From NCBI RefSeq assembly GCF_014648875.1, contig NZ_BMRY01000013.1, positions 1 through 64,000 on the forward strand: a stretch of 64,000 bases of DNA, written 5' to 3'. Source of the DNA: Streptomyces parvus. GTDB taxonomy: Bacteria; Actinomycetota; Actinomycetes; Streptomycetales; Streptomycetaceae. The position numbers were made by a program, and so were the translations under genes. This document shows positions 35,801 to 47,800 of the stretch, in pieces (position 1 is the stretch's first letter; each line of letters starts with the position of its first letter). A model generated the notes under the pieces. It was given only the letters and a program-made list of their open reading frames with translations. It did not search any database and was not told the DNA's origin.

Positions 35801-38800
35801 TGACCACGCCGTCCTCACCTGGACGCAGAAGCTCAAGCCCGGACAGGTCGACTCCTACACGGCCCGGCACTCGTACGGCATTCCGGAGAAGAACTTCACC
35901 AAGTTCCGTGATGTGGCGCGGGACCGGAACGTGGTCGTGGACGTGCGGCCGACGAATCCGTCGGCGCCGAAGTGGCTGGACGCGGGGGCGATGCCGAAGC
36001 CGCAGGACATCAAGGCGAAGACGGTCAACGAGGTCGACGTCCTGTTGGGGGCGGACCCCGGAACCATCGGACTGGTCGGCTACTTCCGGCCGGTGCTGCC
36101 GGATCGGGGCTCGGTTCCCGCGGACGCGTGGGACCGGGTGGTCTCACGGTTCAACCAGCGGTCCACGGAATTCCACGAACTGGCCGGGAAGATGGCCCAG
36201 TACGAGGCCGACGGCAAGTTCACCGTGCACCAGGGGATCGTGTTCGGTTTCGACGACGCGGGCGGCCGCCGTCCGATCACCGGCGACCACGACCTGTTCG
36301 ACGTGTCCTCGCCGGACGGTTCCCGGATCTCGCCCGTGGCCCACGACGCGCTGATCGACGAGATGCGGGCCAAGGACATGGCGGTGGCGCACGGCGCGCA
36401 CATGTTCTGGAATCCGCCGACGGCCTTCGACAAGTCGGTCTTCGACAAGATCGTCAGCTCCCACGAGGGCGCGTCCGGCGAACCGCTGCTCCGCTTCAGC
36501 CCCGGTAACGACCACGCCGTCCTCGTCCACCCCGAACCCCGCCCGGCCTCGCCGCCGCCCGCCCGCCCGGAGAGCATCGCCGAGGACATGCAGCTCTCCG
36601 GCAAGGGCACCGGGACGCCCGGCTTCACGGACACCGTCCACGCGGACGGCCGGGCCTTCCGCAGGATGCCCGCCCGGGGCGACGGGGACTGCCTCTTCCG
36701 GTCGCTCCTCGACACCGCGCGCAGCCACGCCGTCCCGCCCCCGTGGGCCGCCCGGAACGTCGCCGGACTCCGCGGCCTGCTCCGCGACCGGCTCACCGGA
36801 TCCGAACTGCTCGCCCCGGATGTCGAGGCCACTCCCGACCCGGTGCTCGCCGTCGTCGACGACCTACGGATGACCGCCCTGGCCGGGGTGCGGGACGCGG
36901 AGGCGCGGGAGCGGATCGGGCAGCGCTGGGACCGGATCGAGCAGGCCGTCGTCACGAACGGCGACGGACGCCGCTGGCGGCAGATCCTGAAGGACAGCGG
37001 CTACCCGCACCTCGCCGATGTGGCGCCCACCCCCGCCGACGCACGGCGGCTCGGCACCGACGGGCTGATCCTCGCGGCGGCCGAACTCCCGGCTCTGTGG
37101 TCCTCACCCTTCGCCGACGCCCTGCCGCTCGCGCTGGCGCACACCCTCGACATCGAACTGCGGCTGGTCCGCCCCGACGCGTCGGGGCCGACGGGCACTT
37201 CCGTCACCCCGCTCAACCCGGGCGGCCGGAGCGGGACCCTGCACGTGGCCTACAACGGCGCCGACCACTACGACGCCCTGGTCCCGGCAACCGCCCTGCC
37301 CGCACCGACTACCGCTCCCGCCCCTGCCCCGGCCACCGAAACCCCGGCCGTCCCCGACGTCTTCGGGGAGTGGCTGCGGAGCATGGGCGGGGTCACGGAT
37401 CTCAGCAGTCCCACCGAGGAGAGCCCGGACCGCGGCGACCCCGTACCGCTGGAGACCCAGCTGGAGCGGCACCGCCCGGCACGGCTGCTGACCGGCGAGG
37501 ACGCCCGGCCGCCGGACCCCGCCCCACGCACGGTCACCTTCGACGACGGCAGCCGTCTGCCCACCGTCCTCATCAGCCCGGACGCCGATCCCGACGACGG
37601 CTCCACCGGCCCGGGCGCCCGGACCGCCGCCGGGCCGCCGCGGACGGGGCTCCTCAACGGCCCGGGCGTCCTCACCCTGCGCTCGCCCGAGCAGGTCGCG
37701 AAGGAGGTCTTCGACCAGCTGCCGAAGAAGCTCCGCGCCCAGTTCGACGAGGCGGAGCTGCTGCGGCTGCTGAAGGACCAGCCCGGCGCGTTCACCGCCC
37801 CGCGCGGCGCCCGCTTCGTGGGCCGGGAGAAGTCCGGGGTCGGCCACGAGATGATCGTCGAGGCCGTCCCGTACCACCGCTGGGAGCGTTTCGGCGAGGT
37901 CGGCGGCGCGACCGTACGGCTGGACACCATGCGGCGCGGCCAGGCCGGTACGGGAGGCGGGCGCAGCGTCGGCGTCGGCCGCCGGGTCGCCGCCGCCCTG
38001 GGCATGGGCCCGCCGCTCAACTGGATGCTCAAGATCGGTGTCTCGCTGGGCTGGACCCGGAAGACCGACTACACGCAGGGAACCCAGGCGTACCACCAGA
38101 GCGAGTACCGGGCCTGGGAGGGGTCCCACCTGCATCTGGACGACGTCCACTACCGGGTGCGCGTCGAGCGGATCACCGAGGCGCCGAAGCCCCCCGCGCC
38201 GACGGCCCACGGGCCGGGCGCCGCGCCTGCCGTCGCCCCCCGTTGGCAGCGCAGCCAGGTGCACTCCGCCGCCTTCGCCATGCGGGACGGGCTGAGCTGG
38301 CGGCTGCCGGACGACCTCACCGTGCCCTTCAAGGGGCCGAAGCGCGCTCCGGAGACGCTCACCTTCCCGGACGGGGCCGAACCGCGGATCGCCGACACGA
38401 CCGCCCTCCACCTCACGGACCCGCCGGAGGACGTGGCGCTCGCCATCTCCGGTGCGCGCCCCGGAAGTTCCGCCCACCGCACGCTGATCTCGTACGTGCG
38501 TCCCGGGCGGCTCCTCGGCCTCTTCGGGCGGTTCACCGGACCGGTGAGCGGACCCGAACTGACCCGGGGCAGCGGGCAGCACCCGCTGGGCCATCTGATC
38601 GTCGAGCGGTCGATCCCGCACCGGGCCACCCTGGTCACGGAGTCGGTCAAGGCGGAGGTCCGCGACCTCACCCAGACCACGTACCAGAACCAGCGCGCCC
38701 ACGTCCGCGACACCCGCCTCGGCGTCCAGGTCACCGCCGGGCCCAACTACACCCTCATCGGGCCCGAGACCGATGTACGCCTCCAGGGCGGCCCCCTCGT

Positions 38801-41800
38801 CCGCACCGATCTCAGCGCGGGCCGGGGCCACTACCTCGGCTCGGACGCCGCCCGCAAGGTGACCGGCCGCGTCCGCAACCACCCCATGGCGCTCTACCGG
38901 GTGGAGCGCACCCTGATGGTGCGCAAGGCCGGACAGCCGGCCTCCGCCGCCCGGCCGGTCCGGGTGGTCAGCCTCGACTGGTACTCCACCCAGGACGCGC
39001 GCCGCCTCGCGGGCTGGGACAGCCGTACGCCCGGAGCGACCGGCCCGAACCCGGACGCCGAGCCGCCGGTGCCCTGGTACCTCACCCGCCAGGACCCGGT
39101 GCACCTGGGCGGCCAGGTCCGCGCCGAGGGCTTCGTACCCGACCAGCGGCCCCCGGACCCGGCGACCGCCCCGGCCACCACGACGACGGCTCCCGCTCCG
39201 GTGGCGACCACGTCCGCCCCGGCGACCACGACCACGCCTGCCCCGGCTTCCGCCCCCACCCCTCCTGACCCCCTGAAGGCCTTCACCGACACCGTCCTGG
39301 ACACGCTGCACCGCGCGTACCCCTCGCTTTTCGTACCGCCGCTGATGCTGCGCCACCCCCATCTGGCCAAGCTCTGGTACGGGGACGGGCGCATGCGGAC
39401 CGCGCTGCACAACGAGCGCCAGGTGCGCGAGGCGCTGAACCGGCCCAGCCTCGCACAGAGCCTCGACGACCTCACGACCACCGGGGTGCCGGTCACGCTC
39501 ACCGAGGACGGCAAGGTCCGCCGTGGCCACCACACGCTCATCCTGCGTGCCCGACTCACCGACCGGCGGTTCGAGACCACGCTGAGCGAACGCTCCCTGC
39601 GCAACGCCGTCATCGGCACCGAGATCTCCGGCCAGGGGCAGCAGGAGTCCACCACCCTCTCCGCCGGGGTCGAACTGGGCATCTCCCCGCGCGACCACGA
39701 CAAGGACCCCGGCACCGGGCTGCCCCGCCAGGCGGGCAACGTCGCCCTCGGCGCCCGCTACGCGCAGACGCGCACCCGCGCCACCAAGAACACCGTCGCC
39801 GTCGCCCACGACCAGCTGACCTTCCAGAACGGCGCCGATCTCTACAGCTACCAGGTGGAGTTGGGCGCCACCTTCGAGGGCCATCGCCGCCCGCGCGGCT
39901 GGACCCGGCTCGTGTCGATGGGGCTGCTGGGCGCGGGCGTCTTCGTCAGCAAGGTCGGGGAGCGCCCGCTGTTCGCCCGGGGGACCGAGACCGTGGGCCG
40001 GGTGGAACTGGCCGTCCCCGCCGCCCACGGTTCCGACCGCCACGCCCCCGCCGACCCTCCTGCCACCGGCCCCGTGCCGGCGGCCCCGCCCACCCCCGCA
40101 CCGCGCCCCCTCTCCTCCACCGAGGCGGACCAACTCCTCGACGGCACACGCCCCTTGCCCCGTACGTCCTCGTCCGACCGGCGGCTCGTCAGCAAGCTGC
40201 TCAGCGCCCCGCACGTGGTCCTCAGCACCGAGGGCGGAGAGCAGCGCCAGCAGCTCGTCCAGGACACCGCCGACCGCGCCACCGGCGCCTCCTGGCACGT
40301 CAGCGCCCCCGGCACCCCGATCCGCACCGCTCTGCGCCGGGCCATGGCCAACCTCGGCGTCGCCGGGCAACTCGGCCAGTACCTCGGCCCGTTCGGCTCC
40401 CGCATCACCGGGCTCACGGGCGCGGGACCGTTCTCGACGCACTACCTCAAGGGGGCGGTGCGGGGCGAGCTGGAGAACGTACGCGTCAAGAGCGACCCGA
40501 AGCCCGGCAGCCTCGAAGCCACGATCGGCAACGAGCACCGCGTCGCCGGAACCTCCGGCAGCGGCTCCCGGACCACCCTCGGACTCCAGGGTGCCGTGAC
40601 ACCGGTGCAGCAGGTCCCGGACCGACAAGCGCTGGTGGGGGCGTACTCGACCGCGCTCCAGTACGCCTGGGGCAAGGGCCGCAGCGTCTCCCGGACTCTC
40701 ACCCGGGGCCGCAACACCACCCTCAGCTACGCCGGCCGGATGTACCTGGTCGTCGCCGACGCCGCCGAGACCGTGGCCGTACGCGACCGCTGGACGGCCG
40801 CGATGGGGGCGGTCGGCACCCGGGCCGGGGGCCGGGTCGGCTCCGCCGCCGGGCGGATCTCCGAACGGCTGGGGCGTGGCCTCTCGCCGCGCCGGGCCGC
40901 CGCCGCGCTCCAGCGCGTACGCGACGCGGTGATGTTCCACCTGCCGATGCAGGACGCGATCGAGGCCGGACTCGCGCCGGACGGCCTCGGAACCAGCACA
41001 CCGGCCAACCTCGGCGGCGGCTACAAGCTGCCCCCCTTCCTCCGCCGCCGCCACTTCCCCTCCCACCCCAGCGGACAGCTCGACGCGAGCCGCGTGGCTC
41101 AGCAGCTGATGGGACAGCTGAAGAGGCTGGGCGTGCCCTCGCACGACCGGGAGCAGGTGCTCCAGCGCCTCTCGCCGGACTTCCTCCGCTCCCATGTGCA
41201 CGAGCTGACCACCGACGGGATGGCTCTCCCGGTCCACTACCGCACCTGGTCCAGCCCGCACCACCTGCCGGTCGGCGGCAGCCCCGGGCAGCTGAAACTG
41301 ACCCTGACACCGGTCACCACGACGGTGGAACGACTGCGTACCGGTTACGAGTTGGAGGACTACCGCACCACCGCCCGCGACGACGTCGAGGGCCGGTCCC
41401 AGGACCGTGGCGCCGATGTGACGCTCAGCGCGAGCGAACGCGCGGCGGGCAGCGGAGTGCTGGTCGCCAACCCGGCGCTCCAGGGCACTGCGGCCAAGCA
41501 GCGGTCGAGCAACGTGGCCGAGGCGGCCGGCAGTACCGCGATGCCCAACATCGCCACCACCCAGGCGCACGCCGAGATCGTCACCACGTACACCCTGACG
41601 GCCACCCTGGTCGACGCGTCCGGCAAGCCGCTCGGCCCCACCGCCACCGCCCCCGTCGGCAGCCTCAACGAGATCCTCCCGGCGAGCCTGCTCACCCCGA
41701 CCGGTGACGGCACCGACGGCGCGCTCACCGAACAGGACCTGCCGGAACCCTCACGTGCGGTCCGCGTCCTCACTGCCGATGAGGCATTGCCGGAGTCCAT

Positions 41801-44800
41801 CGCCCAGTGGCGGACAACGGACCGGGAGACCGGCGAGAGCGACCCGGACATCCTGCCCTTCGACGATGTGATCGGCTCCGGCATCCTCGCCGTGGACATC
41901 CTCGGCTCGGCCAACGTGCAGGACGCCCTGATCCTCGCCACCGCCCGCGCCGACGGATTCCCCGGCGACGCGGACCTCGGCGAGCGGCACACGGGCACGT
42001 CACTCACCGAACGCGTACGGATGGCCCGCCACACCCCGCTCACCGGGCTCGGCACCGCCCCGGCCCAGGCCCAGCAGGAGGCCACCTCCCAGGTCGGTCT
42101 GACCGCGGGCTTCCGCGAAGCGCTCGGGGCCGAAGGCTCACCGCTGCCCACCCAGTCCTCCGCACGCCTCCTCGGCCAGTCCCACACCGCCGACTCACGG
42201 CTTTACGCCAAGATGCACCGCAGCGGCGCCCGGCTGCTGGCCGTGGAGAACAAGCCGCGTATGGAGGCCATGCAGCGGCGCAAGACCGGCGACGCGCTGG
42301 ACGCGGGCATCACCGACAACGTCGAGGGCGCGGTCAGTACGTCACCGCTGGCGGGCAACAGCAACGCGGGCGTGACCAACCCCGGCGCCACCGTCCCGAT
42401 CGGCGGTACCAACGACGCGACCGCGCTCAGGAGCGCCACCGACACCACCCTCGGCACCCACGTCAAGGTCGTCACCGACCGCAGCATGCTCTTCGCGGTC
42501 CCCGTCAGCTGGCTCTCGGTGGCCGAGGTGGACCACCGGGTCACCGACAGCCGCCCGGTGCAGGCCCTCGGCAAGCCCAAGCGCGGTCCCCGGGCCGTCG
42601 AGGCCGAGACCACCGCCCTGGTCTGGCTCCGCGAGGACATCGCCCGCGACTACGGCCTCCTGGACGACACCACGTTCCCCGACGAGGCCCGCACCGCCTG
42701 GGACGACCAGGCCAGGGCGGCGGCCGACCTCGCCACCGCCGAGAAGAACTACTACGACGCCCGCGCGAAGACCCGGGATACCTGGCTCGACCTGAGCCCC
42801 GAGGAACAGGCCGCGCTCGGGGACGACACCGGGACCGCGACACCGCCCCCGGAGCTCGCCGCGTCCCCGGCCGTCACCGCCTGGCAGGCCGCCCGCGACG
42901 ACGTACACCGTCGGCAACGGCACCTGGACGCCGCCGCGAAGGACCACCACCGCCTCCACCTCGCCGCCGCCCGCCTCACCGCCCACCACCAGGGTTCGGG
43001 CTCGGTGCCGGTGAAGGACGTACCGCAGGAGTACACCGCGCCGGACTGGCGGTCCGATGCGCCGGAGCCGTACACGGTCACCGACGCCACCGACTCCGCG
43101 CCGCGCACCCTCACCTCGCCCGACGGGCGCACGGTGCACCAGGTCCACGAAGTGCCGCACGACGGGGCCTCGTTCTTCCACGCACTGCTCGCGACGGCCC
43201 AGGACCGGGGCAGGCTGCCCTTCCTGCTCGACGGGGACCTCGCCGACCGGTTCGCGGCCACCCCCGGAGATCCGGCGGTCACCAGGGAGGCCGTCGACGC
43301 CGCGCGCAACCGGCTCGCGTGGGCGCTGGGCGACGAGAGTAACCAGGACCTCCTGGACGGCCTGGCCATGGATGCGGCGGACACCTTCACCCAGGCCGAA
43401 CTGGACTACGCAGAAATAGATCTGACGGATGCCCAGCAGGCCGAGTTCGACGCCTTCGGCCGGCTCCCGCAGACCGTCTGGCCGAGCCCGGAGCAGCGGG
43501 TGGCGCTGGGCATGGCGGCCCTGTCGCGCCCGTTCACGGCCGAGCCCACGCCGGCGGACCCGCACGACGGAGACCCGCACCCGCCCGAGCGCCGGGCGGG
43601 CGACCACGGCGGCGCCGACGTACTGCCCGCCCTCGCGGCCCGGGTCCTGGGCACCCCGGTGACCGTCGTGACGGGGGAGGGACGGCAGCAGACGTTCCTG
43701 CCGCACGGCGCCGACCCGGCGACGGCCGACGCGGCCTCCGGCCCGATGCTCTTCGCCGCCGACGGCTTCTTCTCCGCCGCGCTCACCCCTGGCACCACGC
43801 CGCCGATGACCACCGCGCTGCCGACCTCTCCGACCACGGTTGCGCCCTCGGGCCGTACGGGAACCACCCTTGAGTCGCCTGCCCACCGCAGCCACGTCAC
43901 CCCGCCCTGGCTGCCGCCCGCCGACGCCGACGGCCCGCGCTACCGGCTGGACCGGGACGGCCTCCTCACCGCGCCCGACGGCGCCACCTACACCCAGGGC
44001 GCTCCGGCGGGCCGGGGCAACGGCTTCTTCGCCGCACTCTCCACGGCCCTGCGCCACGCCGCCGAGCAGCCCGGCCGCGACGCGCGGGCGGCGGCCCGGC
44101 TCCGGACCCGCGCCGGGGCGTCGCCCGCCCAGCTGATGCGTCTGAACGGGCTTCCCGGCGAACGGGCGGAGCGCGACACACTGTTCTCGCCCCCGCCACC
44201 CATGAACCAGAAGGGCGTTCCCGCGCCGAGTCAGGACGCCCTCGACGGCCGGCTGCGCCGCCACCTGGCCAACGCCCCGTGGGGCCCGGAGGCCGACCGC
44301 GCGGTGGCCGAGTGGGCGGCGAAGGCGACCGGCGCCACGGTCACCCTGATCGAGGAGAACGGCACCGCCCACACCTACACGGGCCCCTCCGCCGACGCGC
44401 CGGTCCTCCGGCTCCGCCGCCGGGGCGGGGACTTCGTACCGCTGCTGCTCCGGACTCCGGCCCCGGCCCCGGCCCCGGCTCCGGCTCCGGCTCCGGCCCC
44501 GGTACCGAAGCCGGAGACGCCCACGGACGCCGGCGTCCCGGGGCTGCCCGGGGAGGAAGAGGCATACGAGCTCAGCACGCTGTCCGGCACGGAGCCCCAG
44601 CCCCACCCCCAACCGCAGCCCCAGCCCCAGCCCCACGGCGGCACCGACTCCGAAGCGGATTCCGACTCCGACGGCGAGGAGGACACCCCCATCTGGGCCG
44701 ACCCCGAGTGGCTGACGGCAGTGTTCGGACCGCAGTGGAACAGGGCCCCGCGCGCCCGGCTCCAGGAGACCTCTGAGGCCCTCTACGCGCTTGTCGAAGA

Positions 44801-47800
44801 GGTGGCGGGCGGCCGTTCGACCCGCGCTGGACTGGCCGATCTCATCCGGCAGGTCCTGCACCTGCCCGACCGGGCCGGGGTGACCAACCAGGACGTCCTG
44901 GACCTGGGAGCGCTGGCTCTGGAGGCGTCGTCGGACGACCTGGCGACCGCCGAGGACCTCGCCGTGTACTTCGTGGACCGGCAGATCGAGACCCGGCGGG
45001 ACGCCCTCGCCGAGGAGACCCTGCTCCGTACGGCGGAACAGACGTCGGCGGAACGAACCCCGGCGGGACTGACGTCGCCGGAACGGACTCCGGCGGGACG
45101 GGACTTCACCGGGGCGGACCGAGGTCTGCCGGCCCCGGACTCCTACCTCGCCGAGCGTTCCGGCCGGGTGGCCGGGCAGAGCGCGCCGTGGCGGAACCCG
45201 TACCTGTTCGTGGCCCGGGCGGCGGAGGGCGGCGGCGTTGAGATCGTCACGCCGTGGCGCACCTTCGTGGTCCGCGACGCCGAGGAGATGGCCCGGATCA
45301 TCTCGTACGACTCCCGGCGGCCGGGCGGCGCGGACATCGTCCTCGCCCTTCCCCCGGCGTTCGCCGCGCAGGTGGCCGACCTGGTCGCCGGTACGACGGC
45401 CCGCCCGGTCTGGTACCCGCTGGGGCTGGCCGAAGTGGCCACCCACCCGACCACCGGGGCCGCCCACCTCGTGGTGCACCGCCGGGCCGGGGAGACCGGG
45501 CCGGACTGGAGCACGCCCCCGCCGCCGCGGGAGCCCGGCCTGCCCGGCGCCCGCGACCTCAGCAGCGACAGCGACAGCGACGACGGCCGGGGCGGCGACA
45601 CCGACAGCGACAGCGGCTCCACCAGCGACGGCGACGCGGAGTTCGACCGGCTGGCCGACCAGCTCCAATGGGAACGTCATACCGACGCGTTGCGCGCCCG
45701 CCCCCTGATCACCCGCGACTACGAGGTCGTCGACGAGAGCGGCACCGGAGTGCTGTTCACCGAGCCCGGCCCCCGCACGGTCGGCGACGTCCGTGCGGCG
45801 GGGACGGAGGAAGGGCCCGCGCTGGTCCTGCCCCACCAGATTCCCGCAACCGTCCCCGCCGCCGACCGGCCGCCGCTGCACATCTCCGAGGACCGGACGG
45901 TCGCGCTGCTCTCGGCCGGGGACGACACCACCGGACGCGGTCGGCAGGTGTACGCCACCCGGGCGGCCATCGAGAGCTCATCGGCCCGCCTGGCCGCCGC
46001 CGGAGCCGGGGTGCGGCCGGCAGCCGATCCCTCGGTACGGGTGGTGCTCGCCCGGGAGGACGGCACGCCCGGCGAACCGCTGTTCCGGGTGGAGCCCCGG
46101 TTCCTCACCGCCTCCGGAGCATCCGAGTACGCCTTCACCCGCGACTTCGCCCGGATGGTCGCCGGAACGGATGCCCCACCGCTCTCCCACCTCGCCTTCC
46201 GCACCCCCGACGGTACGGTCGCCACGGCCCCGGTCAACGGACTGCACGGCCGGGAGGTCACCGGCACCCACCACCTGGCCCAGGGGCTGACCGAGGTGGC
46301 CGACGGCACCCGTAACGGCACCGACGTCACCCCGGACTGGGCGGCCCGGCAGGCCGGCCGGGACCCGCGCTTCACCGGCGGAGTGGTGGGCGCCCCCACC
46401 CCGGGCGAGGCGTACGGCCAGGCCCTCCGCCACACCCAGGACAACGCGCTGCGCGGGCCGTTGACCCGGGCCGCCGCCCGTGCCGGGGTCAACGAGTACG
46501 CCTGGGCGGAGGTCGGCGAGGGCTATCTGATCCAGTCGGTCAGCACAACCAACGACGGCGGCGCCCAGCTCTTCACCCACAACCACGCCAAGCCGGGCGA
46601 CCCGGTCGGCCCGCACGCCCCGAACCACTTCGCGCAGGTGGTGCTGGCCAGCGAGGACGGCAGCCACCAGATCACCCTGGAGAACGAGACCCACTCCCGT
46701 ACACCGATACCGGTGGAACAGCTCGACGCCGTCCTCGACGAGAACCTCGACCGCTACGACGAGGACCAACTGAACGCACTGGCGCAGGAGTCGGAAGGCC
46801 GCGCCGCCACCGCCCGGCGCGATGGCGCAGCCCCGGCGGAGATCGCCCGCCTCGAAGGCTTCGCCCGTGCGGCCCGGGCCCTGGCCGCCGTCCACGAGGC
46901 CGAGCACGTCCGCTGGTACTTCACCGAGGACCGCCCCGAACGCGCCCTGGCCCAGCGCGAAGTGGACCGGGCCCGCGCTCGCGCCCGGGACGCCGTACGG
47001 GCCGCGGCACCGGTCCTTGACGACAAGGACCAGTGGTTCTTCCGGGCCTACAGCAAGCGCCCCGGTGAGTCCGCCCACGCGGTCAACGCGGCCCTGCTGT
47101 CGGACCGTTCACCCGCCGTCTCCAATCCGCTGACCACGGTCGCCCTGCACGGCCACGCGCTCCGCCCGGACCGGCGGACCGTACGCTTCGCCGAGCAGCA
47201 GCACACCCCGTCGGCGGACGCGGACGAGAACCTGGACGCCCTGGCCCTGTCCCTGGCCCGCACCGGCCTCTGGAACCACGCCAACGGCCTGCCCCTGCCC
47301 ACGGTCACCGTCACCGGACACGGCAACCGGTCCCGGGCCAGCGGCCGGAAGCGGGCCGAGGCGGTCGGCAAGGCACTGGGTGAGCGACTGGCCCGGCTGC
47401 TGAGGACCTTCCAGGACGGGGTCCCCGGCACGCACGTCCGGCTCTCCGACTTCACGCTCACCCTGGACGCGCAGCGGGTCCGTAGCGCCACCGACCCGGA
47501 CCGGGGGCGGACGGTGACCGTGGACATCGACGACCACCGGCACGCCTCGCCGGCCGTCCCCGCCCGCCCCGCGCCCGGGCATCCCGCCCCCGCCGGTGAG
47601 CCGCCCCGCCCCGAACCGCTCGCGCGGCCCCGCCCGACCGCCGAGCCCGCCCCGGTGTCCACCACCCCGTCCACCCACCGCGACCCGTCCCGCCCGGGCC
47701 GCCGGTCCGCGACGCCCAGCCCCGACCGGGGCGCACCGGTGCCCGCCTGGGTCCAGGCCCGTATCCGGTACGCCGAGGAGTCCGTCGCCTTCGAGCGGCG

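Noticed and set aside
37104..41570. 1488-residue minus-strand open frame opposite the giant gene
   Set aside because: Antisense of high-GC coding sequence; no ribosome site or recognisable motif, while the plus frame is uninterrupted.
42342..45881. 1179-residue minus-strand open frame opposite the giant gene
   Set aside because: Same reason; the plus frame carries OTU-like motifs.
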